From the NCBI GenBank assembly GCA_033239005.1, contig BSQZ01000001.1, positions 11,970,000 through 12,033,999 on the forward strand: a stretch of 64,000 nt of DNA. The letters are read 5' to 3'. Position 1 is the first letter of the stretch. Each line of letters begins with the position of its first letter. The notes under the pieces were generated by a model that ran no database searches, was not told the DNA's origin, and was given only the letters and a program-made list of their open reading frames with translations. Source of the stretch: Lamellibrachia satsuma. Lineage: Eukaryota; Annelida; Polychaeta; Sabellida; Siboglinidae. A program made the translations under genes and the position numbers. Positions 1 through 12,289 of the stretch are shown here, piece after piece.

Positions 1-425
<425 letters not shown>

Positions 426-439
426 TCTCCTCTACACGT

Positions 440-720
440 ACCTCTACCAGGCTCGTTAACAAATGCAAATGCATTTGAATGCGCATTTGAATGTTGAGCA
501 TTTGAATGCGCATTTGAATGTTGAGCATTTGAATGCGCATTCAAATGCCTCCATAAAATGTTAATGCATTTGCATTTGAATGCGTACCTTAAACATTTGC
601 ATTTACATTTGAATGCGACCCACAAACATTTGATTTGTCAAATGCACAATCAAATGTACAATCAAATGCATGCATATTTTTTTTATAATTATTATTGTTA
701 AATTAACTTTCACAAGTTCT
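440..720 (+). repeat. CATTTGAATGCG dispersed element, copy A
   Basis: Repeated words CATTTGAATGCG, GTTGAGCATTTGAATGCG and GCATTTGCATTTGAATGCG fill about 460-650, followed by an AT-rich flank containing AATTATTATTGTTA. A perfect 24-bp palindrome lies at 525-548 (half-site GCATTTGAATGC and its complement). The order of motifs matches 61165-61400 closely, so both are copies of one interspersed family. No coding capacity is visible. The class (MITE or other non-autonomous element) is inferred only. Confidence 0.7.
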
Positions 721-949
721 CAACATGCCATTGGAAATAAAATTATGTAGTGAGCAGTACCCTCAGCAGATTATGAAAGCATTGTCTGACTTGTGAATCC
801 ACTTTCACAGCGCGCCAGCTCTGTAAGTCAACTGGTCAATGCCTGAGCTGTTATTCATACAACATGAAAAGACCAATTGGTCTATAGGTTGATGGCTTCA
901 GATATTACGTGTTCATTGAAACAAATCAAACAATGCAGACAAATGACTC
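721..949. other. unassigned single-copy-looking stretch
   Basis: No gene, RNA or recognisable repeat is visible between the CATTTGAATGCG copy and the G-rich minisatellite. Confidence 0.5.
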
Positions 950-955
950 CCTTGT

Positions 956-1087
956 GTTGTGTTGGCACTGTTGGGGTGGGTTGGGGTGGCACTGTTGGGG
1001 TGGGTTGAGGTGGCACTGTTGGGGTGGGTTGGGGTGGCACTGTTGGGTGGGTTGAGGTGGCACTGTTGGGGTGGGTTGGGGTGGCAG
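956..1087. repeat. G-rich minisatellite, about 29-bp unit, ~4.5 copies
   Basis: Tandem units of the form CACTGTTGGGGTGGG followed by TTGGGGTGG or TTGAGGTGG. Runs of three and four G spaced by one or two T on the + strand satisfy a G-quadruplex pattern many times over. Confidence 0.85.
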
Positions 1088-1605
1088 CTCATTGGGGGAG
1101 TAAACATTAGCAATGCCAACCCTGAATAATTACAACCAGAGAGAATTATTAGTGGTAGCTGCAATTATCCACCTGGTTATCTTCCCAGTGACCCCACCAG
1201 TGGATAGTCTATTTTCTTGGGTTCCCCTTCAATTCTGGCCTACATGAAGGATTACCTTTCATTCCCTGCCATGGTTCCAAGTAAACTGTCAATTGTCTAT
1301 TCCTTCCTCCCATTTCCACCACCTCTGCAGGCCTGGAACTGTGTGACTCAGTGTGTGACTCTACAGACATGTTCATGTAGTGGGACTGGTATGTAGTAGT
1401 ACTTAGTGGTTACAATAATGTCCTGTGTTTATTAAATAACTAAATAATGTGTTTGTATGCATTATTACATAACAAGCAAGAAACTAAATAAGTGTTGCAT
1501 AAGAAATATACATAAAATCAGCTATGTTTGTAGACATTAGTTGGTTTTCTCCAACTAAAACAAATCGTTAACATAAAGCCAAAACATGTGGAATTAACTG
1601 AGTGT
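1088..1605. other. no gene seen
   Basis: Mixed sequence with a CT-rich part near 1187-1370. No protein motif, splice-consistent exon or repeat was recognised. Confidence 0.5.
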
Positions 1606-1609
1606 TATC

Positions 1610-1765
1610 AAATGTGTAACCCAAACATTTGCATTTGAATGCCACCCCAAAATATTTGCATTTGAATTTGAGTGCCACCCCAAAACATTTGCATTTGTAT
1701 TTTAATGTGTTCCTGGAAAATAGCATTTGCATCAAATGAAGCATTTGCATTCAAATGCGTTGACA

Positions 1766-1770
<5 letters not shown>
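1610..1770. repeat. CATTTGAATGCG dispersed element, copy B (diverged)
   Basis: Contains ACATTTGCATTTGAATGCCACCCC twice-like words (shown here in pieces: ACATTTGCATTTGAATG then CCACCCC) and ends in GCATTTGCATTCAAATGCG just before the CT/AT microsatellite. It has the same vocabulary as 440-720 and 7405-7728, with more substitutions. Confidence 0.6.

Positions 1771-1857
<87 letters not shown>
1768..1857. repeat. (CT)n-(AT)n microsatellite
   Basis: About 45 bases of (CT)n followed directly by about 40 bases of (AT)n. Confidence 0.97.
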
Positions 1858-1859
<2 letters not shown>

Positions 1860-3235
1860 GAAATCGACGGTTCTCGCCGTTTCATCACCCATTTTGTTGT
1901 CCGCTACGGCTCCTCGTATGTGTGCGTGGGTGCGTGCGTGAGTGCATGCAGACGAACAGTCTATGTGCATTAATTAGAGCATGGCTGAATGTTTCCCATA
2001 GAAGTCATGTTGGAATAAGCAGGTCTTGTCGGGGGTGAAATGCCGTTTGAGCAGTCTTATGGAAAGAATACCGCAGTAGCCAAGACGCATTAACTTACTC
2101 TTCTCCTTACTTCAGGAGGTTTCCACTAGATGGCGCCTATACTGTATGCAGCCTACTTGGTGACGGTGTCCTGTATCAGGTGGCATGTTATTATCTCTTT
2201 TACCAGTTCTTCTCCACGTTTCCTTAGGGTGAGTATATAAGAACGTACCGGTAACTGTTTTTACATCTAATAAAATAAACGCCACGCTAAACCACAATAG
2301 AATCCAAGCAAATGTGTTCAAACATGTTTTCTTCCACGCAATGTAATACAAATATCCAGATCCGATTTATCGCGTGATGCCTCGTGTTGACTTCGTTGTT
2401 CTGAATGTCAGAAAACTGAACCTTACTCTGTCCAAGTCATGTAAACGTGTCTGTGCAACTTCCTGCTGTTCGTCTAACATAGCTTCCACAGAGAAACCGT
2501 TTACCTCACAACTTCTCAATTTCCCGGCATCTACCTGAAGATCGGTTACTCCTGTAGGCTGTCGGTGCTGTGGTTGATTCTGCCATGATTTTAACTACAA
2601 CGCCTACCTTAATGCGAAATCCCGCTGCGATTAATTGTTCAAGTCGAGTTATCGCGTAAATGATATGTTGACACATGTCCACAGAACCTTGATATATTTG
2701 GTGTAATAAAATACAAAGAAAAAAAAACAGTCTTAGAATTGTATGCAACTTCTCAACACGTGATAACGATCGGAATTAGTGAAGGCAAGCGGGAGATAAG
2801 AAGATCACGCATCAGATAGATGGATGAGGTCAAAACTGTTGATGGACGAATTGAGAGAAGCATCAAGAAACAAAATTTGGTAGGAGACTATGTTTCAGGT
2901 TAAGCGTGTTTGTTTCCATACGTTTTGTTTTTGGGAAAACCTTTCCAAGAAATAAAAAAATTAAATGTTCTAAATATGCGACCATGTATTAATCGAGTTG
3001 GTAGGTGAATATGTGTCTGGTAAAGATTGCATGTGATCCAAGATACTTTCTGTAAATTGTGTCATTTTAACACCTTCCTATCATAATTCAAACATTCAAC
3101 AGTTAATAAACACACTATTTTCGGTTGCGATGGTGTTTTGTGTTGTTTGAAATACAAACGATATTAACGGTACATCATAGACTTTGAAGATTTTGGAAAC
3201 AAAAATTGTGTTTGATCGGTACACAGTAAGGGAAA
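1858..3235. other. no gene seen
   Basis: Short open frames on both strands (for example 2112-2351 and 2506-2748, both -) carry no motif I recognise and no supporting splice structure. No repeat is evident. Confidence 0.45.
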
Positions 3236-3590
3236 GGAGGCATCATAGTGATCCTGGTGTGCACGCACTGTTGTGTTTGAACTGCATACAATAGGGGAAA
3301 GTGGGCCCCTCGGCATCATAGTGATCCTGGTGTGCACGCACTGTTGTGTTTGACAGGCACACAATAGGGGAAAGGAGGGGAAAGTGGGCCCCTCGGCATC
3401 ATAGTGATCCTGGTGTGCACGCACTGTTGTGTTTGAACAGCATACAATAGGGGAAAGTGGGCCCCTCGGCATCATAGTGATCCTGGTGTGAACGCACTGT
3501 TGTGTTTGACAGGCACACAATAGGGGAAAGGAGGGGAAAGTGGGCCCCTCGGCATCATAGTGATCCTGGTGTGCACGCACTGTTGTCGAA
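3236..3590. repeat. minisatellite with alternating 73- and 83-bp units
   Basis: The word CATCATAGTGATCCTGGTGT starts at 3241, 3314, 3397, 3470 and 3553, giving spacings of 73, 83, 73 and 83. Long units carry an extra GGAGGGGAAA segment and TTTGACAGGCACACA; short units carry TTTGAACTGCATACA or TTTGAACAGCATACA. The repeat is thus a 156-bp higher-order dimer in about 2.3 copies. An incidental open frame runs through it on the - strand. Confidence 0.9.
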
Positions 3591-6500
3591 CCAACTGTAA
3601 TAGTGTTAGCGACTCGCAAGGGGACACCAACCCACGTCGTACATGCCAGAATCCAAAACAGTGTCACATATTATGTGTTTTGTATGATGTCCGATAAGGA
3701 CTATCGCTGTTGTGTGCTGAATTTGGAAACGCGGTTAAGCGATGCGATGGAGTGGTGCGATGGGCGATGCTACTGTGATGCCGCAGTGCGAAAACGAGAT
3801 TAAACGAGACTTGGGCTGCGTGTGTGTGGCGCATACGTGCGAGAGTTGTGCCGATGACAGTGTGGCATGGTGATTCTTTGTGAGGAGGACCATTTTGTCC
3901 ATTTTCTCATCTTTTTAAAGTACATTTGACTTATTGTTTTTATTAAGATACCACGACTGTCCCTAAGCGTAGTCAATATATTGAACAGGGTACAACATAA
4001 AATAACTGTTTTATACACAAATGTCAAACGTGGGCTAATCCTCGCAGGACACCGCAAATGTGGCGTTTAAAAAGGTCAATGATGGTAATGCACAGATCAT
4101 ATAAGATATGACTTTCATTTTATGCCATCAACATACAAGTATGTGTCAATAGTTAAACGGGTCAGTTGTAGAAATGATGCTCACTACATATGTAGCAGGG
4201 CCTGCATGTATGTGTGGGTGCGTGCATGCGTGCGTGTAAAGAAAACAAATACGAAGTAAATGATTAATTATCGCTGCGGAACGGCGGACCTAGTCAGGCC
4301 CGTAATGTGTTTGAATGGGCTGATCCTTTGGGTTCGTACAATATACACATCTTAAGTCACATGTCGTGTCAGTAGCCCTGGGTGTGACGTCAGCCATTGT
4401 TCGGAAAACAAGCCACCGTCGGATTACATATGTTCGGGTATCGACTGCAGAGCAGGCACAAGGACACTGACGACTGTTCCTCGCCGATCTGGCGTCGCAC
4501 AGGCTGCATGTTGGCTTCCAAACCTGGGAACGACATAAAAGCTACATTACGGAAAGTGACACTTTTATAGAATCCGGGCCTACCCCATTCTTGCCATTAT
4601 AAAGATGCAATGTGTAGAGCAATCAACCGCATTTCATCTGACGCTCGAATGTGCAAACGACTGAGCGATATTAGATAACCAACACCGTTACATTTGTACA
4701 TTGCCTATTGGAGCATTGCAATGCACCAATTTACACTCAAAATGTTACTCTTCGAACATGTACTTGACTGTTGTACATAATGCATCGTTACAATGGTGAA
4801 AATGACGTGGGCCTGGATTCTAGAAAAGTGCCCGGAATGTACTTACATCAAAAGCGAATTAGGCCTACATCCTGCTTGAACCGATCGAGACGGTGGCGGA
4901 GTAGCACAAATAATCCGACAAGGCGGTATGCGGCGCCTGATTATTTGTGTTACTCCGCCAGCGGCCGAAGACGATTGCGAGGGGACGCCGATCGAAAATG
5001 TGCCATTTTACATTTAATTCACATGCGTAATGGTTTGTTTTAGCAAATTCAAAGTTGGGGACATTGTTAGATATTATTGCGGTAGATTGTCATTCAGTTC
5101 TAAACCAATACAACTGCTCAGCTGCTATTTTATACACTATGACCGCGTAAAAACCTAAAAAGTCGTTCTGTCTTTATCACACACGCCACATTGTACTTGA
5201 TGACCGCGTCCAGACTCCCCACCAGGGTCGCTACTAACCATTTCATCAGTAGCACAACTTACATTTGATGTGCAGATGCTGCACATCTTTATTTCGTTTC
5301 TAAAACTCAAAAGTTTTGTCAAAAAATCCCTCGGTATCAGTTGCACAGAATTGTGAATAGTGTTTGTATTGAAAATATGTCAAGAAACACAATTACGTTC
5401 GTTTTTGTTTGAAACTATGTTACGTTGCTCCAGTAAACAGTTTCAATGACGTAATAAGTCGTAATAAACAAATACGTTGCCCAGCCAACTATTCCTTTGT
5501 ATCATTTCGTACCTGTAACCGTAACTTGACTTGAATTTATAATCAAGTTGTGACAGTGGTGTTATGCTGGGTGGCGCCACTGTCGGGGAGTACAGACCGC
5601 GTCTTTAGGTAAACAAATAGTTAAATTGTAATTGCACGCGATCGCTCGTATCGACGCAGTTGACGGGTCATCACGTGACTGTTTGTGTAACAGCTAAGTC
5701 CGCCAAATCATCGCTGTCGGATATTTCGTATGTTTCCTTGCATTTATGACCCCAACATTTGTCTTGGCGACAAAAACAAAGGACAAGTTGTTTAAGCAAG
5801 AACACTTTGTGGCAAAGTTTGATCTAGTAGATGTGTGCCTCCCTGGTAGTGTAATATGCTTTATGAAACCATGGTGGCTAAGGCTTATGATTGTGAAGTC
5901 ACACTCTAGATCCTTCAATTGTTTCGCTTCCGAGTCCGCGCGATGTTTGTAGAAAGGACTGGTGAAAAGTTTGTGGTAAGGCAGCCATACAAAGTCTAAA
6001 AGTCTAAGCTGACAAATATATTTCAGAGTGCATATATTTGTGAGAATCTGTATGCGTGCTAAACATCACTGTGGTCAAGGATTTTTAAAACTACAGTCAT
6101 TTTCGGATCGCAAGAAGGATTTTGTTTATACAAACCACGTGTATTGTTGTAGACAACACGTTTATGTTTTACATACATACCCGCCATATAGATTCCCAGA
6201 AGAGCTGGAAGAGTTCATTACTTGTAAAATACAAATCCAGAACATACCAAGCCACGCATCAGTTTATGTGGTCATATGATGAAATGCTCGCATCTAAACG
6301 GCATAACATAAAAATTGTTTTAATAATTCGTGACTTGCTCTTCACATTGTAAGATTTGTGTTGTAGAAAATTGTAGATATTAACCTCGTTTAAATGTGTA
6401 ATTTTGGCGACACAAATTTGGATCGTGATCCATTATACGCTTGTCTGCGCTTTTCCAAATTACTTGTGAAATGAAAATAAATGGAGCAATCTAATCCCTT

Positions 6501-7239
6501 TTTACTGTGAAAATAGTTGTTGGACCTGCAGTGTCTCACCTGAAGGAAAGCAACTGGCAATCAATAAGCCACAAAGGAGGAATATTGGAAACCTTGGTTG
6601 CGACGCCATCTTCTTAGTCTTCCTTGTCTCGTGAGACCTTACAAACAAAAATCACAAACATAATAAAAATAGTGCGGTAAAAGCACAAAATGTTTACCAT
6701 GGATTGTGTTTTGTGAAGTTTTCTAAGCTCCTAAATTGGAAAAATATTTGAGAGTTTTGTGCGGCTGTAAGTGGTACATTTCTGGTAGGAGACCGAGGCT
6801 ACAATTGTTACACTTTTCAATTTAGAGTAATGTTAGAAGCATTATTTCTGTCAACGGATACAGTAAATTTATTATTTGCATTAATAAAATGGACCATGCC
6901 ATGTACCAATGATGATCCATACTATATTTAGGTATATATGTGAAATTTCCCAAATTACCAGGCGCGGTCGACTAACAACTAGGCTCGTAAGCGGGGTAAG
7001 TTGTTAAAACATTTTTTTACTCGAACGCACGTGGTCGATAACAAATCCTGAATTTCAGTTAAGCCTCTACTTGGCATAACCCCTTACATTATATAGTATA
7101 TATGTTTCAAGTTTAATTCACGAAACATAAAAAGTGGCTGCGTCAGATGATATTATGTGGGCTTAGCGAAACAGTTTTAGGTGGATAAAAAGTCGTTTTT
7201 GTCCACACCTCGCTAATTTCGTCTTATCGAAAATGCAGA
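3591..7239. other. no gene seen apart from one strong hairpin
   Basis: About 3.6 kb of AT-rich sequence with only short open frames lacking recognisable motifs. The one clear structure is the hairpin at 4894-4960, listed separately. No transposon protein was recognised on either strand. Confidence 0.45.
4894..4960 (+). ncRNA. pre-miRNA-like hairpin (candidate)
   Basis: Arms at 4894-4915 and 4939-4960 are 22 bases each and complementary at 21 positions, the exception being a G-T wobble; the loop is 23 bases. The 5' arm begins TGGCGGAGTAGCACAAA and the 3' arm ends TGTGTTACTCCGCCA. Arm length, loop size and single imperfection resemble a metazoan miRNA precursor, but I do not recognise the arm as a known miRNA. 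A small MITE or a chance palindrome remains possible. Confidence 0.3.
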
Positions 7240-7404
7240 TGTAATTGTTTAAGTAATTATTATTGTTAGATTCTGCATTATACTGTATCACAGTATTGCT
7301 TAATAAGCCTCATGTTGTATACTATGCATAGTTGTTTGATTGTTATTAATCATTAACAACATCTATATTTACACATCTAATGTAAAAACGAAACATTGAA
7401 ATTA
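7240..7404 (+). repeat. flank related to the CATTTGAATGCG element
   Basis: The stretch near 7236-7283 (TGCAGATGTAATTGTTTAAG, then ATTATTATTGTTAGATTCTGC) closely resembles 61333-61381, which follows the CATTTGAATGCG copy there. It suggests that the array starting at 7405 lies inside a member of the same family. Confidence 0.45.
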
Positions 7405-7728
7405 ATTCAAAAACATATGTATTTGAATGCGACCCCAAGAGATATGTATTTGAATGCGACCCCAAGATATTTGTATTTGAATGCGACCCCAAGAGATACG
7501 TATTTGAATGCGACCCCAAGAGATATGTATTTGAATGCGACCCCAAGAGATATGTATTTGAATGCGACCCCAAGAGATTTGTATTTGAATGCGACACCAA
7601 GAGATTTGTATTTGAATGCGACCCCAAGAGATATGTATTTGAATGCGACCCCAAGAGATATGTATTTGAATGCGACCCCAAGAGATTTGTATTTGAATGC
7701 GACCCCAAGAGATTTGCATTTGAATGCG
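7405..7728 (+). repeat. 27-bp minisatellite, 12 copies
   Basis: Units of 27 bp, each of the form TATTTGAATGCGACCCC followed by AAGAGATATG, with minor variation (GATTTG or GATACG for GATATG). Twenty-seven is a multiple of three and the unit lacks stops in most frames, so several long spurious frames arise on both strands. The unit matches the CATTTGAATGCGACCC motif of the dispersed element seen at 440-720 and 61165-61400. Confidence 0.92.
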
Positions 7729-8119
7729 ATGAGGAACAATGGCATCTGCACTGACATTCACATACATAGGAGCGTATAAGGAAAAACCGGGGTAAAGCCG
7801 TAGGCCAGGGGTTGGTCCGCGGAGTTATTTCATGCGGCCAGCGGACTGATAGCGAGATTATGCATAGTGCGACTCGGCCCGCAATATTGATACATAAAAT
7901 AAAAAATAGTTCGTCCTACGCACACTAAATGCTAGACGAGACATCTTGGCGAGATATATCACATACTGCAACTCGGTAACGCCATTTCCACGCGATGAAC
8001 ATATCAAACATTTTTCACTTCCTTTAAACTCTAATTCATTCACTTTTACCTACATGCAGACATGAAAGTTCTATTTCATTGTGTTTGAGTGATACTGTTT
8101 TGTGTTGAATAACACTCGT
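7729..8119. other. no gene seen
   Basis: No recognisable motif. It separates the 27-bp array from the LINE remnant. Confidence 0.4.
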
Positions 8120-8798
8120 CATCACTCGTTATATGGGAAAGACAAAGGTGATGAAAGTCAACAGCAGATCCTCCGAACCCATCTCACTAGAAAGTGGTAC
8201 TGTTGAGGAAGGACAAGACTTCATCTACCTCGGGAGCAACATCAGTACAAATGGTGGAGCTGACAAAGATGTGGAGCTACGCATCAATAAAGCTCACCAT
8301 GCCTTCAGAACCTTACGCCCTGTATGGCTCTCTTCCCAACTATCCATAAACACTAAGATCCGCATTTTCAACACCAACGTTAAACCAGTTCTTCTCTATG
8401 GCTGTGAAACGTGGAAGACTACTCATCTCTCAACAACAAACTCCAAGTCTTCATCAGCATGTCTTCATCATACCTTACATCCTTAAGGTATGGTGCCTAA
8501 CAAAATATCAAATAAAGACCTCTGGAAGAAAACCAAACATGAAGAAATAAGCACTACAATCAAGAGGAGAACATGGAGCTGGATTGGCCACACACTCAGA
8601 AAAGATCTAACAAATACAACCAAACAAGCACTGGACTATAACCCACAAGGAAAGAGAAGACAAGGGAGGCCAAAAATCAACTGGAGACGCTCCACACTAC
8701 AAGATCCTGATAAAGTGGGGGTCACCTGGCAAGATGCCAAAGCTCTAGCCCAGAAGAGAGTGAGGTGGAGAAACATGGTTGACGCCCTATGCTTCTGA
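8120..8798 (+). pseudogene. LINE ORF2 C-terminal remnant (RTE-like)
   Basis: The reading frame from 8133 gives the region just after the reverse-transcriptase catalytic core: GKTKVMKVN, then FIYLGSNISTNGGADKDVELRI, quoted here only as landmarks (YLGSNIST, KDVELRI), then IRIFNTNVKPVLLYGCETW. A frameshift and an in-frame stop lie at about 8440-8486. The frame resumes with the typical C-terminal tail: NKISNKDLW, WSWIGHTLRKD, QALDYNPQGKRRQGRPK and a final RVRWRNMVDALCF. The same tail is widespread in invertebrate LINEs that encode an apurinic endonuclease and reverse transcriptase. The endonuclease and catalytic YADD regions are missing, so this is a 5'-truncated dead copy. Assignment to the RTE group is from memory of the tail and is tentative. 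Confidence 0.85.
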
Positions 8799-8811
8799 AG
8801 GGGCTCGTTAC

Positions 8812-9440
8812 ATCACTGGCAGTTCCTGCACCTTCCGTCCGAGATGAATGTGCAATTCCTGCACTAAACCGAAGTGCCCTGGCTAGGTTATGTTGCCATG
8901 CTATGCCACGTGTACGAACTGATACATGAAATTAGCGTATTCATGGAGAAGAAGGGTGCAGAAGTACCGGCATTCGCTGACCCCTTATGTGGGTTTTGTA
9001 TTTTTGTTTACACCATGGAGCACCTCACTTTGCTGAACACCCAACTCCAGGGAAGAGAACAACTAATCAATGGCCTCTTCCGGTTTGTCTCCGCTTTTGA
9101 GACCAAGTTGCGATTGTGGGAGACACAACTGCGGGATGCAAATTACGAGCACTTCCCGACACTCATGGAAAACGAACTAGCTACTCTGGACACGTAGGCC
9201 TTCGTAGCATTCAGTGAGCTGCTGAGACGGGAGTTTGCTGACCGATTCACAAGTCTCAGGGCTCGCAACAGGGAGTGAAAAATGAAGATGAACTTCGTAT
9301 AATGCAAGCCATGAACATCTAAACGACGGACACTTGGATGACGTCCTGAGGCTCGCAGCGTCAAGTCTGCAGCCAGATAAAGGACACTTGGTGGCGCAGC
9401 AACGTCACCAGCACCAGGTGTCAATGTTACACGGGTCAAT
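8812..9440 (+). pseudogene. hAT transposase remnant, GTF2IRD2-like
   Basis: The frame from about 8870 resembles the transposase-derived half of GTF2IRD2: YELIHEISVFMEKKGAEVP, then LTLLNTQLQGREQLI, then SAFETKLRLWETQLRDANYEHFP and SELLRREFADRF (landmarks only). A stop interrupts it at about 9195, and the part between REFADRF and the C-terminus is deleted. From about 9314 another frame gives DDVLRLAASSLQPD and LVAQQRHQ, matching the end of such proteins. The N-terminal zinc finger and most catalytic residues are missing. It abuts the LINE remnant ending at 8798, so one element probably landed beside or inside the other. Confidence 0.75.
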
Positions 9441-9545
9441 ATGGCATCAGTAACATGCCAAGAACACGTAACATGAATTATGTGTGTTTTTTAATATCAC
9501 AGTGACCTATTTACAACAGCACTCGATATCACTGCTACACATAAT

Positions 9546-9768
<223 letters not shown>

Positions 9769-10942
9769 ACAAGGATGATAATATCCTTGTGTGCGTTTGT
9801 GTGTGCGTGCGTTTGTGCGTGCATGCATGTGCATGCGTGAATGTGTGGCCCGCTGACCTAAACAAATCTTATAAAAATAATGATTTTTCACAAAAGTTCA
9901 TATGTTGAGCTTGTTGGGACAATCGTTCTTCTCGTCCAATCCGATGTGGTTTATTTTACCAGTGGGTCGAACCACGATAGTTATTCTCCAAATCTTCTTA
10001 CTAATTGTGATGTAATACACTTAAAATAAAACAAAATTAATAAAATGGTGCATCATACAAGTAGAGAGACCATAACCATGGTATGTGCAAATTAAAAATA
10101 ATTAAAGTAAACATTATTTATATATTATAATACAAAATATAACAGGCTTCTTGTGCTGCAGTTCTCCGCTTGTTGTGTAGTGAATGGCTGCATGGTAAAC
10201 TGATACCTGCTCCTTGGAATACTACGCACTGTTCCACGTCTTCAAACAAGTGACACACGTAATTTTCTGCATAGTATACCTGCATAGTAAATTAGCACCT
10301 CGTTGCGAAAGGTTCTCATATTGCGCGTACACTCTATCCGAATGATTGTAAAATGCACTTGTATGGCACAAATATCATAAGTCATAAAAATCAGATGATG
10401 CAGGTGGATCGATCATACACTTAAGAGATACGAAAAACAATATAAAAATAACATTACCTGAGCAATGAAAGTAAAAATAAAAGAAGACGACCCCCCAAAA
10501 AGCATGGAGATATTTGGCTTAAGGGAACTGTGATAGAGTTGTGTCGAACCAATGCGATGTCGTTCACGACGTTTCTAGACAAGTGCCAAAAATGGGTCGA
10601 GCGCCCCATGGCCCCTGGATGCCCCATTGATGAATTGCAGATGCCAGATACCTAGTGAGTCAAAACTTTAAAAAGAGTATGTGATCACTGAGGAACCAAG
10701 TTGACTGCGATCAGAACTATCCTAACGCAAGCTAATCTGTAGTTGTTGTCTAGCGGATATCGCAGAGACAGAATCGGAACTGAATAAACAGTTGCGTGTC
10801 ACTGTAGCGGGAATTAACAAACGAGCACATCGTCGAACGTGTCGTGTTGATTATTTTGCAATTTATCGTACTAGGTAAAAGCTGCAGTTACCGTACACAT
10901 GTCATTTATAGTCGATTGACTTTTAAAACACAACAGTGAACC
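9769..10942. other. upstream flank of DNLZ; no other gene
   Basis: AT-rich sequence with no recognised motif. The last few hundred bases should hold the promoter and 5' UTR of the gene starting at 10943. I see no convincing TATA box at a sensible distance and cannot place the transcription start. Confidence 0.45.
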
Positions 10943-11586
10943 ATGGTGGCAGCAAGGTTAATCGGAAGCGTAATTTTCCGTGACAGTACTGTATTATCGC
11001 CACCATTGCGCTATCTCCAGCGACTTGTCCAGTCAAAGTACACGGTAGGAGCTTCTACGGCGCACATTACTGGAAACAGGACGTTGCATACATTTCATGG
11101 GAAATGTATTTACACCACTGGCAGTTGCACCGTGTTTACCGTACCTGGGTACGACAAAGGATTGAGGTTCCCGTTAATTAAATGCGATGCCATCACGTCA
11201 CCATTGCCACTGACATCGCCGTACTGTTATTGTCACAGATTTTCTACCACTGCTCAACTAAAGTCTGTGCAGAACATAAGCGGTAGCGAGTTAGACACTG
11301 CAGAATCTACAAAAAGCAAAGACAGTGAAGTTATTGACACCGATACGGATTCCAAAAATGCATTGCCATTGGCAGATGAAATTCCCAACGGTAGCCAAGC
11401 AGTTCTTGGCAATGTGGCAACAAAAATGCGTATTGTTTACACGTGCAAGGTGTGCAACACACGTTCATCGAAGACATTCTCAAAGCTTGCCTACACGAAA
11501 GGCATCGTCATAGTGAAATGTCCTGGTTGTGATAGCAGACACTTGATCGCAGACAACATCGGATGGTTCAAGCACGTTGAACACAA
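10943..11586 (+). CDS. DNLZ: DNLZ/HEP1 (ZIM17) mitochondrial zinc-finger protein, exon 1
   Basis: This exon encodes residues 1-214 and the first two bases of codon 215. The family acts in the mitochondrial matrix, where it keeps mtHSP70 (HSPA9) soluble and active. The DNL zinc ribbon is clear: CKVC at 168-171, [10 protein letters not shown] after it, CPGC at 193-196 and HLIADN at 200-205, followed by GWF. The four cysteines are the zinc ligands. Residues 1-100 are rich in Arg, Ser and Thr with almost no acidic residues, as expected of a long mitochondrial presequence; 110-160 is an acidic linker. The protein is longer than the vertebrate homologue (about 180 residues) because of this N-terminal part. 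The ATG sits in a good context (ACCATGG). The exon ends CACAA before the donor GTAAGC at 11587. The frame is intact. Confidence 0.92.
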
Positions 11587-11892
11587 GTAAGCACTGTAAG
11601 GTGTTCCGCCCCATGGGCTAAGCCAACCCTTTTAGCAACTGGTGAACCGTTTTCGCTCGCATGTGCCGAACCGTTTATGCAACCGGTGTCAGTAGGCTCC
11701 GTGGGCTTAAACGACCATATTTACCTGGCATTCTAATCACTATTTCGATAATTTGCCGACTTACGTATTCTAGCTGTGAGAGTTCGAACAATTATTGTAA
11801 CATTTATTCAATTCACCCTTGAAAACAGACATATGCGTAAACAGCTGAATTGGTTTTTCTTAAACAATAACACAATAATACAAAGTATCCAA

Positions 11893-11974
<82 letters not shown>

Positions 11975-12289
11975 GTAATTTTATTTCATAGACATTTTCT
12001 AGACTTTAGGTACTTAAATTGTTTATCAATGTTTAATTGTGTCAAGCGCTTTGGGCTAATTTATGAATGCTACTCTATGAAAATTATATAATTTATTAGT
12101 GTGCCGACATGTACACATCATCGCCAGGATGCAGAAAGTTCTTTTCATTGTGACGGAAATTATGTATGCGCCCAGATTGTGTGATATGTCTTGTCAGGGA
12201 AACGTGTTGCTATGAACAGTTAATGTTTGTTTTTAAAGACATTATGCACAATGATGGGCTGAGCACTAGCGCATTGGTTCTGCTTTCAG
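11587..12289 (+). other. DNLZ: DNLZ intron with (AT)n and an L2-like LINE tail
   Basis: The phase-2 intron of 703 bp starts GTAAGC and ends with the pyrimidine-rich acceptor TGGTTCTGCTTTCAG. It holds an (AT)n microsatellite at about 11898-11970 and, near 12040-12110 (+), CAAGCGCTTTGGGCTA followed by a TATGAAAATTATATAA tail. The latter is the shape of the 3' end of L2-like LINEs, although only the tail is present. Confidence 0.75.
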
